From positions 1-47,599 of the forward strand of contig NZ_JAEUAN010000033.1 in assembly GCF_019511445.1 (NCBI RefSeq): a stretch of 47,599 nt of DNA, read 5' to 3'. Numbering within the stretch: the stretch's first letter is position 1; every line of letters begins with the position of its first letter. Both the position numbers and the translations under genes were made by a program. Under the pieces are notes generated by a model. It made no database searches. It was not told the origin of the DNA and saw only the letters and a program-made list of their open reading frames with translations. The DNA is from Aliirhizobium wenxiniae (lineage in GTDB: Bacteria > Pseudomonadota > Alphaproteobacteria > Rhizobiales > Rhizobiaceae). Shown here piece by piece: positions 33,592-42,599 of the stretch.

Positions 33592-34008
33592 TTAGATGGA
33601 CCTCAGGTGAGATATGTTTCCACCTTGTAGCAGAGGCGTTATCTTCGAGATGAGGGATCCTGGTACTGTCAGGGTGGCTGCGAACCTGCCGCTGATATCG
33701 ATCGTCGCATCGTGTCCTTCGCCAAGTGCCCAGAGCAAGATCGGCATGTTCTGCCCGCAGATGCCGATTTCTTGCGCCGTCTCGGCGGCTTGGGAGGAAT
33801 CGGAGGCTCCGAGGTCAATCGCGACGCTGAGGCAGAGAAACATAGCAGCGTCGGTTGCGGTGACGTTGCGATCCGGAAAGGACACAGCAAGTTCTCCGGC
33901 CTCATCGCTCGCCCCCATCGTAAAGAGCAACTCTGCTCCCAGGACGAAGTCGCTGTGCCGGAAATCCATTTCGTCCGCCAGGAAGCCGCAAAATTGGCCG
34001 AACTTCAC
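33592..34008 (-). CDS. Hypothetical protein
   Basis: 138 residues from GTG 34008, which has AGGAG about 9 bases upstream. It is soluble and mixed alpha/beta, with segments such as MFLCLSVAIDLGASDSSQAAETAQEIG and GEGHDATIDISGRFAA. I recognise no family and see no membrane segment or signal peptide. First gene of a probable two-gene operon with 33300-33578. Confidence 0.68.
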   Translation of the reverse strand: MKFGQFCGFLADEMDFRHSDFVLGAELLFTMGASDEAGELAVSFPDRNVTATDAAMFLCLSVAIDLGASDSSQAAETAQEIGICGQNMPILLWALGEGHDATIDISGRFAATLTVPGSLISKITPLLQGGNISHLRSI

Positions 34009-34266
34009 GATGCAATCTCCTTCGGTTCATGCCTGAAAGGTCACCGAGCCATGAATAGGAGGTAGCGCTGAGCAGGCGGAAGTCATCCCCAAACAGTCAA
34101 TCAACGACAAGCTGATCCAGATCCCCGAAACAGATGGTGCCGCGGATTGGTCTCGTCCGGCGGAGCGTACCGAATGTGTCCGGGCCTGACCATTTTGTCC
34201 TTTGCCGTACCCTCCTGGTGAAGCTTTCAGCGGTCTTCGCGGTTAGCAGCCGGACAGGAGGACCGA

Positions 34267-34740
34267 ATGTCAAAGGAACCAAGCAACCCAAACCCGACCT
34301 TTCCGACGCCCGCCATATCCGCCCGTAAATCCACCCCCAAGTCGCTGGACCTGGAAAACATCGACCTGAGCAAGGACGGTAAGCAAGGTGACGTTGTCGT
34401 TTCAAAGGGGGAGATCGAGTACACTGTCACATTGCCGAACGACGATCCCGCTAACCGATGGGATCGCTCCTTGCCCCTTCAGCGTTCAACTCAGGACACA
34501 ATGCTCTACGCCTGGAAGCTAACTGCACCCGGTCGACCGGACCATGAGCAGGTCAGTACCCTTGACGAGATCGAGGCATTCCTGGAGAAATCCGGCCTTC
34601 CCGGTTCTTTGCCATCGAAGCCGATCATCGAGCGCACGAGATTAATGCAGCACGAAGGGCAGGGTTACTACAAGTCGCCCACCGGCCTCGATGAACAGTG
34701 GACACTGCTTTGGGTCATGCTCAGCAGCGGCGATCCCTGA
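34267..34740 (+). CDS. Hypothetical protein
   Basis: 157 residues. It has a Pro/Ser-rich N-terminus (SKEPSNPNPTFPTPAISARK), then a compact domain with DVVVSKGEIEYTVTLP, TLDEIEAFLEKSGLP and EQWTLLWVMLSSGD. There is no signal peptide or membrane helix. AGGAGG lies 4 bases before the ATG, so translation is likely. No family recognised. It has no GGAAC promoter, unlike several neighbours. Confidence 0.72.
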   Translation: MSKEPSNPNPTFPTPAISARKSTPKSLDLENIDLSKDGKQGDVVVSKGEIEYTVTLPNDDPANRWDRSLPLQRSTQDTMLYAWKLTAPGRPDHEQVSTLDEIEAFLEKSGLPGSLPSKPIIERTRLMQHEGQGYYKSPTGLDEQWTLLWVMLSSGDP

Positions 34741-34895
34741 CGAAACAGGTCTGGTAGCAGTCACACAGGTCGCGATATTTTAAGGCGGCCGCGCACGGGT
34801 CGCTTTTCGAAGCGCGGTGGATGCCGTCATCGTCGCAGCTCCCCCGTCGGCTCGCTGATGACGCCTTCATTGCTGAATTCGAATGAAGTACGTGA

Positions 34896-35555
34896 TCAGC
34901 TGCCCGTTTCTGAATGAGGAGTCGCGACGGGTTTCGATTCCGGCGAACCCTTGAACCTCAGGAAGATTGACAGCACCACCAGCACGGCAGTCGACAGAAA
35001 TTCCGACTGCCAGTTCTGGAAGGATTCGAACCAGAACTCGGTACTGGCTAGATGCTGAATGAGGGGTATTGCGGGCTGGCCATGCATGAGCGCTTCGGCA
35101 TTCGCGTCCTCCGCGCTGTAACGCAGATGTAGCAAAAAGCTCAGGATGAACAGGATCGCCAATGCTATTCCGAGGGAATAGGAATAGAGGGAGCGCGCTA
35201 TCGCGCCGGCTCGAACCGGCCAGGGAGTGTCGACAGCGTGCTGTTTCTCGCTTGGATCCTGATCCTGTGAGGCAGGTTCGTCCGGATCCTTTGATTCCGC
35301 AGAGCCGCGTTGGAAGAGTATCGCTGTCAGCATCACGTAGGCCGACATCTGGAGGAACTCGCTCTCCCAGTTTTCGAACAGGGCCGAAAGAAAATGGCCT
35401 GAGAGGGCGTAGTTCAAAAGGTCAAGCTGACTGGCGCCATGCTGCGTCAGCTCCTCATTATAGACGCTCCAGCCTGTAAGCAGCATGCCGCCCACTGTCA
35501 AAACCGAAAACGTGAGGAGGGCAATGGTGAGGCCGTTGTCGCGTAGAAAACGCAA
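34896..35555 (-). CDS. DUF6766 family membrane protein
   Basis: 219 residues with four membrane helices. Two similar hairpins each end in a re-used motif: FENWESEFLQMSAYVML and FQNWQSEFLSTAVLVVL. The N-terminal FLRDNGLTIALLTFSVLTVGGMLLTGW and YNEELTQHG fit DUF6766. Function unknown; the family is common on rhizobial stress islands. Between the helices lies an acidic cytoplasmic loop. Confidence 0.85.
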   Translation of the reverse strand: MRFLRDNGLTIALLTFSVLTVGGMLLTGWSVYNEELTQHGASQLDLLNYALSGHFLSALFENWESEFLQMSAYVMLTAILFQRGSAESKDPDEPASQDQDPSEKQHAVDTPWPVRAGAIARSLYSYSLGIALAILFILSFLLHLRYSAEDANAEALMHGQPAIPLIQHLASTEFWFESFQNWQSEFLSTAVLVVLSIFLRFKGSPESKPVATPHSETGS

Positions 35556-35644
35556 GAGATTATCCTACAAGAACTGCAAACAGGTCGGCCAGACGCGACT
35601 CTATAGCTGATTAAACCTAGAATACCGGCTGAGTTGCCGGCAGA

Positions 35645-35672
35645 ACGGGAGCGGCTAGGATTCCGCTCCCGT
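35645..35672 (-). terminator. Hairpin after the second DUF892 gene
   Basis: ACGGGAGCGG (35645-35654) pairs perfectly with CCGCTCCCGT (35663-35672), a 10-bp stem with an 8-base loop 6 bp past the stop. It lacks a clear T-run. Confidence 0.6.
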
Positions 35673-35677
35673 CGATA

Positions 35678-36178
35678 TTATGCGGCCTTCGTCTTGCCCT
35701 TACGATTGACCTTGGCATCCGCAAGTTGAGTGAGCAGTTCGTCGGTCTTTTCCTCCTCAGCCAAGGTCTCTTCGAGAAGCTGGGCGACGTCGTCCTTGCC
35801 GAGTTCGCGAGCCCAATTGCGAAGAGTGCCGTAGCGGGCGATCTCATAATGTTCAACGGCCTGGGCAGCAGCCAGCAGACCAGCGTCAAGCGCCGGGGAA
35901 TCCTTGAATTCCTCTAGGATCTCCTGCCCTTCCTCGACGATGCCATCGATCGCCGGGCAGGTCTTGCCGCGTGCCGGCTTGCCGAGGATTTCGAATACCT
36001 GAACCAGACGTTCGACCTGGCCTTCAGTCTCCTGCAGGTGGGTTTCAAATGCCGTCTTCAGGTCCTGCGACTGCGCGCCGCGGATCATCTTCTTCAGTGC
36101 TGCAACGATCTTCCGCTCGGCATAATAGATGTCCTTCACGCCGTCGATGAAGAGGTCTTCGAGGGTCTTGGTCGCCAT
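35678..36178 (-). CDS. DUF892 (YciF-type) ferritin-like protein
   Basis: 166 residues. It matches the YciE/YciF family closely: TLEDLFIDGVKDIYYAERKI at the start, HLQETEGQVERLVQVFE, EHYEIARYGTLRNWA and LAEEEKTDELLTQLA, with the ferritin-like acidic and His ligands in place. It ends in a Lys-rich tail (NRKGKTKAA). ATG 36178 has GGAG 8 bases upstream; longer in-frame reading does not fit the family. An EcfG-type promoter lies 70 bp upstream. Confidence 0.95.
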   Translation of the reverse strand: MATKTLEDLFIDGVKDIYYAERKIVAALKKMIRGAQSQDLKTAFETHLQETEGQVERLVQVFEILGKPARGKTCPAIDGIVEEGQEILEEFKDSPALDAGLLAAAQAVEHYEIARYGTLRNWARELGKDDVAQLLEETLAEEEKTDELLTQLADAKVNRKGKTKAA

Positions 36179-36247
36179 AAATTTACTCCATAAAAGGAAA
36201 TGGTGCCGGATCGGCAGACATGTCGGCGAAGGCCAACACAGCCGGTT

Positions 36248-36272
36248 AACCCCATTTCGCCACATTTGTTCC
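36248..36272 (-). promoter_or_regulatory. EcfG-type promoter of the DUF892 gene
   Basis: On the minus strand, GGAAC (36268-36272), 16 bases, GGTT (36248-36251), 70 bp before ATG 36178. Confidence 0.76.
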
Positions 36273-36733
36273 GGCTTAAGCTTGCGCGGGGTAAAGGCTG
36301 ACCGCAGCTGTTGATGTGGAGCGTGTTCCACGGGAAAACGATGTGGCGGTAAAAGAGACGCGGAAGCCGGCCACGGGCCAAAGCAGGCGCAGCGTGATGT
36401 TCCTAACCTTGTTTTCACTGTTTTGTGTTGATCGATATGCCGCTTCGTGAGCTCCGCGCCAACTGCCGTCAGGCGATAACGTCTCTGCTTCAAGTCGCCT
36501 CGCGCCGAAATCGAGCCATACTCCAGGGCGGTGTTGGCGGTCTTGAGCCCGGTGCCCTTTGGCGGCCGTGTCCATACGCGGCGGTCGAGCGCCGTCAGCA
36601 GGCACCAGAGCCGTTCATTGTTCTTCGGCATCTCCATAGCCGCGACATATACTGCAACCACCGTAAACCCAGGCTGAATGCCGGCTGAGAAAGGCATACC
36701 GAGAGCTGTGCGTCCAGCCAGGCCGCGGGTGAA
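36273..36733. other. Intergenic region, no gene called
   Basis: About 460 bp between two divergent EcfG-type promoters. A minus-strand frame contains RYRLTAVGAELTKRHID, which could be a remnant of a small regulator, but it has no start, ribosome site or full domain. Confidence 0.4.
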
Positions 36734-36758
36734 GGAACTTCGGCTTTGCCACTTAGTT
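36734..36758 (+). promoter_or_regulatory. EcfG-type promoter of the SDR-DoxX/DUF2269 operon
   Basis: GGAAC (36734-36738), 16 bases, AGTT (36755-36758) followed by C, 55 bp before ATG 36813. Confidence 0.77.
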
Positions 36759-36812
36759 CGCCGGACGTTCTGATGAACAACGTATTAGGCGGTTCCGGGT
36801 GGTAGGTGAGCA

Positions 36813-38099
36813 ATGAAAATCCTTGTGACAGGGGCGAACGGGCTCATAGGCTCGTCGATATGCGGGCGGCTTGTTCGGGAGGGTCATCAGGTCTTGGCGG
36901 TCGTGAGACCAGGCAGCCGTCCCCCTTATGGTGTCGCCAATACCCTTTATCTCGACGTTGCAGCCGCAACCGCAATCAATACATGGCTCCCGGTTCTGGA
37001 GGATATCGATGCGGTGGTGAACTGCGTCGGTGTATTGCAGGAGAGCGCAAGAGAGGATCTAGCAGGGGCACATGTCGCAGGGCCAGCGGCCCTTTTTCAG
37101 GCCTGTGAGCAGCTTGGTGGCAAGCGTGTCGTGCATTTTTCCGCGATCGGAGTCGATCGACAACAACCAAGCGCATTTTCCGATACCAAACTGCGTGGTG
37201 ACGACGTCCTGATGGCGCGTGACCTCGACTGGGTCATCTTGCGACCTTCCGTCGTGCTTGGACATTCAGCATTTGGCGCAAGCGCTCTCATCCGTGGTCT
37301 GGCCGCTCTCCCCGTACTGCCGGTCATGCCTGCCGCCGCTGAACTTCAGGTCGTGCAGCTGGAGGACCTTGTTGAAACCGTGCTGCGGCTGCTCGAACCG
37401 AACGCCAAGAGACGGGTGGTCCTGGAGTTGGTGGGCCCGCAGCGGCTTCCATTTGAAGACGTCGTCGCGATCTATCGTCGCTGGCTAGGCAAAGGACCGG
37501 CCACTCTGATCCGGCTGCCGCCGGTCATCGCCTCGCTGCTTTACACCCTCGGTGACCTCGCAAGCTTGCTCAGCTGGAGGCCAGCGCTGCGAACGACGGC
37601 GAAAAAGGAGATCGTGCGCGGAGCGACAGGCGACCCGCAGCCGTGGGCTGCGGCAGTTGGCATCTATCCTCGTTCCCTGCCCGAAGCGCTGAGTTCAACA
37701 CCGGCAACGGTGCAGGAGCGGTGGTTTTCCAATCTCTTCTTCCTCAAGCCATTGATCTTCATAGTCCTGCCGCTGTTCTGGATCCTGACCGGCATCATTT
37801 CCCTTACGGTCGGGTTCGACGAAGGCATGACGCTGATGAACCGGGCAGATGCAGGCCCGCTATCGGCACCTTCGGTTATCGCCGGAGCTCTGGCAGACAT
37901 CGTCATAGGCGCAATGATCGCGTTCCGGCGAACGAGCCGCGTTGGTCTGTGGGCTGCAGTCCTCGTATCGATTTTTTATGCGATCGCCGGCACAGTCCTA
38001 GTGCCTGCGCTTTGGAATGAACCGCTTGGGCCGCTCCTGAAGATCTTGCCTATTTTGGTTCTTCATCTGGTGGCCCTTGCAATACTGGAGGAGCGCTGA
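36813..38099 (+). CDS. NAD(P)-binding SDR/epimerase fused to a DoxX-like membrane domain
   Basis: 428 residues. Residues 1-290 are an atypical SDR of the NmrA/complex-I-39K type with VTGANGLIGSSICGRL at the N-terminus, HFSAIGVD and WVILRPSVVLG. Residues 300-428 have four membrane helices resembling DoxX-like domains (FLKPLIFIVLPLFWILTGI onward). The first part should bind NAD(P); the substrate is unknown. The last base of its stop is the first base of the next ATG, so translation is coupled to DUF2269. Confidence 0.9.
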   Translation: MKILVTGANGLIGSSICGRLVREGHQVLAVVRPGSRPPYGVANTLYLDVAAATAINTWLPVLEDIDAVVNCVGVLQESAREDLAGAHVAGPAALFQACEQLGGKRVVHFSAIGVDRQQPSAFSDTKLRGDDVLMARDLDWVILRPSVVLGHSAFGASALIRGLAALPVLPVMPAAAELQVVQLEDLVETVLRLLEPNAKRRVVLELVGPQRLPFEDVVAIYRRWLGKGPATLIRLPPVIASLLYTLGDLASLLSWRPALRTTAKKEIVRGATGDPQPWAAAVGIYPRSLPEALSSTPATVQERWFSNLFFLKPLIFIVLPLFWILTGIISLTVGFDEGMTLMNRADAGPLSAPSVIAGALADIVIGAMIAFRRTSRVGLWAAVLVSIFYAIAGTVLVPALWNEPLGPLLKILPILVLHLVALAILEER

Positions 38100-38566
38100 T
38101 GCTCTACTTCCTACTGAAATTCATCCACATCATCGGCGCCTGCGTGCTGCTGGGAACCGGAGCTGGAATTGCCTTCTTCATGCTGATTGCGCACCGAACG
38201 GGAAAGGCGTCGACGGTCGCGCCTGTCGCTCGCATCGTGGTTCTGGCGGATTTCCTCTTCACCGCAAGCGCCGTCGTGGTGCAGCCCGTCAGCGGTATCG
38301 CACTCGCCTGGGCGGTCGGCTATTCGCTGACCGAGGGTTGGATCGTCGTCTCGATCCTGCTCTACATCCTCACCGGGATTTTCTGGCTGCCGGTTGTGTG
38401 GATGCAGATGGAGATGCGGGACCTCGCGACCGAAGCCGACCGACAAGGGCTTGAATTGCCGCAGCGATACCATGCGCTGTTCCGGCGCTGGTTCTTTTTC
38501 GGCTTCCCCGCTTTCGGGGCCGTCCTCGCCATCGTCTGGCTGATGATAACCCGGCCATCCTGGTAG
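38099..38566 (+). CDS. DUF2269 family membrane protein
   Basis: 155 residues with four membrane helices. The YFLLKFIHIIGACVLLGTGAGIAFFML start and the closing FGFPAFGAVLAIVWLMITRP fit DUF2269. The conserved His of KFIHIIGA is present. Function unknown. Pairing of SDR-DoxX and DUF2269 genes recurs in proteobacteria, and the shared stress promoter suggests a joint envelope role. Confidence 0.9.
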   Translation: MLYFLLKFIHIIGACVLLGTGAGIAFFMLIAHRTGKASTVAPVARIVVLADFLFTASAVVVQPVSGIALAWAVGYSLTEGWIVVSILLYILTGIFWLPVVWMQMEMRDLATEADRQGLELPQRYHALFRRWFFFGFPAFGAVLAIVWLMITRPSW

Positions 38567-38620
38567 ATCTTCACATTCCTTTCGCAAGATTGCAGCATGC
38601 TGATAAGAAAAGTATAGACG

Positions 38621-39531
38621 ATGGATCTTTCACGAAGGGATTGCGTCATCACAGGGGGCGGGCCAGCCGGATTGACCGCTGCGATCTATCTTTCGCGCTA
38701 CCATCTTTCCGTCACTGTCTTTGACGACGGCACAAGCAGAGCAGCCACTATCCCCATTTCCCATAACCATGCCGGGTTTCCGGAGGGCATTGGAGGGAGC
38801 GAGTTGCTCGAAAGGATGCGGGTTCAAGCACTCACCTACGGCGGCGAAATCGTCAACGAGCGCGTAAACGCGTGGGCCCGGAGAGGAGACGATTTCTTTG
38901 TCTCTTTCGGCGATCACACATTGCCGGCCAAAACCGTCCTCATCGCAACCGGGGTAATCAACCGACCGGCCTGAGGCCGAAGGACGAGCATGACGAAGCT
39001 CTCCGTCGGGGCCTGATCCGCTACTGCCCGGTGTGCGATGGGTTCGAGGTAACCGACAAAAGAGTTGGGGTCGTCGGACGAGGCGCAAATGCGTTCAACG
39101 AGGCAGTTTTTCTCAGAAGCTATACGCCCGAAGTCAAGTTGTTCTCACCGGGCGAGCATGATCTTGAGCCCCACCAACAGGCACGGTCGAGGGAGCTAGG
39201 TATCCACTTCCAGAACGGACCGCTCGAATTCGAGGTCGAGCAGGAGGCAATCCTTGTTCGGGCGGGAACGGCAGTACACCGCTTTGACTCCCTCTATCCG
39301 GCGCTCGGCTCGGATGTACGGTCGGAGCTGGCTTCCTGCGTTGGAGCAACACTATCGGACGAGGGATGCATCCACGTCGACGATCATCAGCGCACGAATA
39401 TTCCGGGCCTCTACGCGGCTGGCGACGTCGTGATCGGCCTCGATCAGATAAGCCATGCCATGGGTCAGGCAGGCATTGCAGCCACCACGATCAGGATTGA
39501 TTTGTGTGAACGGTCACCGCTCGTGCGGTGA
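38621..39531 (+). pseudogene. Second thioredoxin-reductase-like gene, single frameshift
   Basis: A paralogue of 22778-23701, similar along its whole length (RRDCVITGGGPAGLTAAIYLSRYHLSVTVFDDG; CPVCDGFEVTDK; GLYAAGDVVIGLDQISHAMGQAG). After VLIATGVINRPA the frame hits TGA at 38972; the rest (LRPKDEHDEALRRG onward) is in another frame, consistent with loss of one base in a run of C. The EcfG-type promoter of the first copy is absent here. The first ORF would make only the FAD-binding third. Confidence 0.88.
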
Positions 39532-39647
39532 CTACCCCCACCTACTGGAGGACAGGTAGCAATGCGATCCTACGGGTTCTATCCGGGGCGCCGGAGCCTG
39601 AGCGCACTGCGGCGATGGTGAGGTCGTGTGCGCAAGCCGGTAGAGGA

Positions 39648-39672
39648 GGAACTTTCGGTTTCGGATGAGGTT
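39648..39672 (+). promoter_or_regulatory. EcfG-type promoter before a broken small gene
   Basis: GGAAC (39648-39652), 16 bases, GGTT (39669-39672) followed by C, 22 bp before ATG 39695, which has its own GAAGGAG. Confidence 0.74.
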
Positions 39673-39694
39673 CGCTTCACGAAGGAGAACCGCG

Positions 39695-39793
39695 ATGATG
39701 AACGACAACAAGCACCCAGAGCAGGATCCGGCGGAAGGCAGCAGGGAATCCCGAGAGGGATTTAAAGCGGCAGGAGCAGGTGGGTTCGCATAA
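39695..39793 (+). pseudogene. Small hydrophilic stress protein gene, frameshifted
   Basis: The ORF gives 32 residues (MMNDNKHPEQDPAEGSRESRE, then an odd tail). A shift of frame at about 39757 would instead continue DLKRQEQVGSHKNK, typical of short polar rhizobial proteins. That second frame then runs into the DNA-ligase fragment. The promoter and ribosome site are intact. Confidence 0.6.
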
Positions 39794-39824
39794 AAATAAG
39801 GAGCCGAGAAGCCAGGAGCAGGGC

Positions 39825-40118
39825 GAGCTTGACCATGTCGGCTTCACATCGACTATCACAGACGCGGAAAAGCCTGCGCTGACGAAGAGGTTGGAGGCGC
39901 TAAGAGGAGGATCAGGGTTTACTGGCAAAGCTCCCGCTGGCCCAAGCCGATGGAGCACAAAGCGCTCGTCAGAATGGGAGCCTGTTGCGCCTGAACTTGT
40001 CGTCGAAGTCCGCTTCGATCAAGTAACCGGACGCCGCTTCAGGCATGGTACAAAGCTTCTCCGATGGCGTCCGGATAAGAAGCCGTCGCAATGCGATTTC
40101 CAGCAGATCGAAAGATAG
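39825..40118 (+). pseudogene. C-terminal fragment of an ATP-dependent DNA ligase
   Basis: It encodes LDHVGFTSTITDAEKPALTKRLEAL, then PSRWSTKRSSEWEPVAPELVVEV and TGRRFRHGTKLLRWRPDKKP, characteristic of the C-terminal OB-fold of LigC/LigD-type ligases. The adenylation domain with the active Lys is absent, so the fragment cannot be a ligase. Confidence 0.8.
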
Positions 40119-40210
40119 CGACCAGGGCGCTCTTTCCATGACACCATGCACCTCTTCGGAGGCTGTAATCGGTAACAGGCTTCAACCCTCCGCCATCAGA
40201 GCATGTAACA

Positions 40211-40607
40211 GTGTGCAACGACTATGAGCAACACATCCGCTATGCCGAATACTGCAAGATGATGCAGGACGTTGGCCTCGAAATACCCGGACACCAGAGC
40301 GAGGCGGACCTGCCTCAGGCGGACGACATCCGAATTGGCGACCAAGGCACAGTTTTGCGGTCGATCGGTAATGTGGTCGAACTCACGCAAATGACGTTCG
40401 GGTTTCCGCCGAAGGGCCGTTGTGGGCCCGTCTTCAACTTTCGCTCGGAAGGGGCGAGACTTTTCCGGCAGTCAGCGCTGTCTTGTTCTTCCCAGCGCGT
40501 TCTTTGAGTTCACGGGGAAAAAGTATCCGAGGGCAAAACATCGCTTCACGCTGGCCGCCGGTGCCGGCAGCCTTCGCGTCGAGCAGGTCAGGTCGGGCAG
40601 CGATTGA
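40211..40607 (+). pseudogene. SRAP (SOS response-associated peptidase) family gene, frameshifted and truncated
   Basis: From GTG 40211 the product starts MCNDYEQHIRYAEY with the catalytic Cys2 of the HMCES/YedK family. It continues to GPVFNFRSEGA, then loses frame at about 40450. The other frame carries SQRCLVLPSAFFEFTGKKYPRAKHRFTL and then diverges to a stop. The C-terminal half with the conserved His is missing. It presumably once protected abasic sites in single-stranded DNA. Confidence 0.85.
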
Positions 40608-40611
40608 GCCC

Positions 40612-41139
40612 ATGATTTACTTCACAAGCGATACTCATTTTGGCGACGCGCGCGTGCTGCGCATTGACCGGCGTCCGTTCTCCACTGTACCTGACCATGA
40701 TGCTGCCCTGATCTCGAACTGGAATAGCCGCGTTTTGCCGGGAGACGAAATTTGGCGTCTCGGAGATTTCGCGGTTAAGCGAGCCGGCTTCGCCGAGCAG
40801 CTCCTCTCCCAGCTCCATGGCGAAAAGTATCTCATCATCGGCAACAATGATCTGGCCGAAACCACATGTGCGACCGGATGGGCGAGCGTTCAGCACTACG
40901 CTGAACTCACGATCGACGGCCATCGGCTCATTCTTTGTCACTATGCATTCCGCACCTGCAACCAGATGGGCAAGGGGTCGATCAATCTCCACGGTCACTC
41001 GCATGGCAGATTGAAGCCCATGCCGCGTCAGTTCGACCTTGGTGTTGACCCTCGCAGCCTGCGTCCGACGACTTTGCCCGAATTGCTGACGAAGCGGACA
41101 AGGAGTATGCAACGGAAGGACAGCGCGCATGCAGGATGA
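40612..41139 (+). CDS. Metallophosphoesterase (calcineurin-like)
   Basis: 175 residues. The metal-binding motifs are in order: SDTHFGD, GDEIWRLGDFAV, GNND, LCHYAF and HGHSHG. The GNND replaces the usual GNHD, so the His of that motif is Asn, which may alter catalysis. Proteins of this size act on small phosphodiesters or phosphates; the substrate is unknown. ATG 40612 follows 4 bp after the SRAP relic. Confidence 0.88.
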   Translation: MIYFTSDTHFGDARVLRIDRRPFSTVPDHDAALISNWNSRVLPGDEIWRLGDFAVKRAGFAEQLLSQLHGEKYLIIGNNDLAETTCATGWASVQHYAELTIDGHRLILCHYAFRTCNQMGKGSINLHGHSHGRLKPMPRQFDLGVDPRSLRPTTLPELLTKRTRSMQRKDSAHAG

Positions 41140-41169
41140 TCTTTTCTTCGATCTGTCGCAGAGTTTGCC

Positions 41170-41418
41170 GGACCGTTTTCGCTACTCGCGGCGAGAGACC
41201 GGGCCTGCAGATAGGCCAGATCGGACGTGAGTGCCCGAAGGGTGTTTTCGCCGATGCCCTCGTTGATCATATGTGAGGGTTTCAATGTCCTGATCGGTCA
41301 GCAGCTCGGCAAGTTCGTCGCGTCGCTCTAGCGGCAGAACGGCGGCGATCGTGTCGAGCTCGTCAGCGCGGCGATCGACCGGTGATTTTTGGCTCGAAGG
41401 TGACAAACGCTGCTCCAA
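41170..41418 (-). pseudogene. N-terminal remnant of a second site-specific integrase
   Basis: The first frame has RRADELDTIAAVLPLERRDELAELLTDQDIETLT; after a shift near 41275 the second has INEGIGENTLRALTSDLAYLQA. Together they match the DNA-binding N-terminus of rhizobial tyrosine integrases. The catalytic domain is absent. It lies about 100 bp downstream of the intact integrase and is not part of it. Confidence 0.75.
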
Positions 41419-41521
41419 AACGGTTGTGGCTTTTAGCTCCCGATTTCAATTGAAGCGCTAAGCGAGAATTGCGACGCTAAATCCCCGCTCACGATTTCAT
41501 GCGGAGGAGGGGAGGGGCCAG

Positions 41522-42598
41522 CTAAAGCCCTGAAGCCTTGGTCAAATTCACGCGGAAGCGATCACGCCGGCGCTGATATCTGCGGATCATCTCTGCGAAC
41601 GCGTGCCCCAGTTGCTTCTGGACATATCGCTCGTCGACCTCGGCAGACGAGGCGAGGCCGGCGCGCAGGGAGTGGCCCGATAATTTAAACTGACGCTCGA
41701 TCTCGGGCAGATCGCCTCGAATACCCGCAGCCATGGCGGTGCGCTTGACCAGGCGGGCGATTTCCTTGTCGTTCAAGCGCTCCGATCCAACCGCTTTGCC
41801 CTGTCCCGTGACCCGACGGAAGAGGGGACCGTGCGCAAGCTTGGCGAACTTGATCCACGTTTCGATTGCGGCGACCGGACAGGTCGCATCCGCCGAGCCG
41901 CGGCCGACCTCGACCTCTCGCCATCCGGTTTTGCCGCGTAAGGTGAGGAGCATGCCCTTGTCGAGGATCTCGATCCAACCGCGCCCGTCCTCGGTCTGGT
42001 CTGCTTTCAGATCGAGGCCAACGATCTCTGACCGCCGAAGTCCACCAGTGTAGCCGATTAGCAGCATCGCTCGGTCGCGCATGCCGCGCAGGGTGCCGCG
42101 ATCGAGTGTTTCTAGCATGGCGATGATGTCGGTCGCCATGACCGCTTCCTTTTGGACCGGCTGCCGGCCTTGGCTGTTTCGGATGCCGGCCATAACAATG
42201 GCGATATGCCGGTCCTTGCGATCGAGGCTCAGGCCGCGTTGCGCATAATTCCACGAAATCGACGAGAGGCGGCGCTCAATCGTCGAGACGGAATTTGCCT
42301 TTGCTCCGCGGTCAACGGATTCCGAGGCGCAGGCTGTGATGTAGAGGCCGACGGTCGCCGGATGTGGGGGGGAAAGACTGGAGCGGCGGCACCAGGCAGA
42401 AGAGCGCTTCCAGTCGGATGCGTAGGCTTTTCTAGTGTTGATCGAGTTGGCTGCCTCGACGTAGCTTCGAGCGCGATCGGTGAGGTCTTGCAGGTGGCCC
42501 GACAGGCTGGACCCGGGTTGTGGGGCAGGGGAGGGGATTTCTGCTCTGGAAATGGAAGGCTCGTCCGCCATAGCTTGCCCACCGAGAATGTCGCTCAT
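41522..42598 (-). CDS. Tyrosine-type site-specific integrase/recombinase
   Basis: 358 residues. A SAM-like core-binding domain (about 35-150) is followed by the catalytic domain with Arg in GGLRRSEIVGLD, HSLRAG, LGHAFAEM and the nucleophile Tyr in MIRRYQRR. All key residues are present, so it is probably active. Its ATG lies one base after the vapC stop on the same strand, so it is translationally coupled to the toxin-antitoxin pair, an unusual setting for an integrase. No attachment site is evident. Confidence 0.92.
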   Translation of the reverse strand: MSDILGGQAMADEPSISRAEIPSPAPQPGSSLSGHLQDLTDRARSYVEAANSINTRKAYASDWKRSSAWCRRSSLSPPHPATVGLYITACASESVDRGAKANSVSTIERRLSSISWNYAQRGLSLDRKDRHIAIVMAGIRNSQGRQPVQKEAVMATDIIAMLETLDRGTLRGMRDRAMLLIGYTGGLRRSEIVGLDLKADQTEDGRGWIEILDKGMLLTLRGKTGWREVEVGRGSADATCPVAAIETWIKFAKLAHGPLFRRVTGQGKAVGSERLNDKEIARLVKRTAMAAGIRGDLPEIERQFKLSGHSLRAGLASSAEVDERYVQKQLGHAFAEMIRRYQRRRDRFRVNLTKASGL

Positions 42599-42599
42599 C

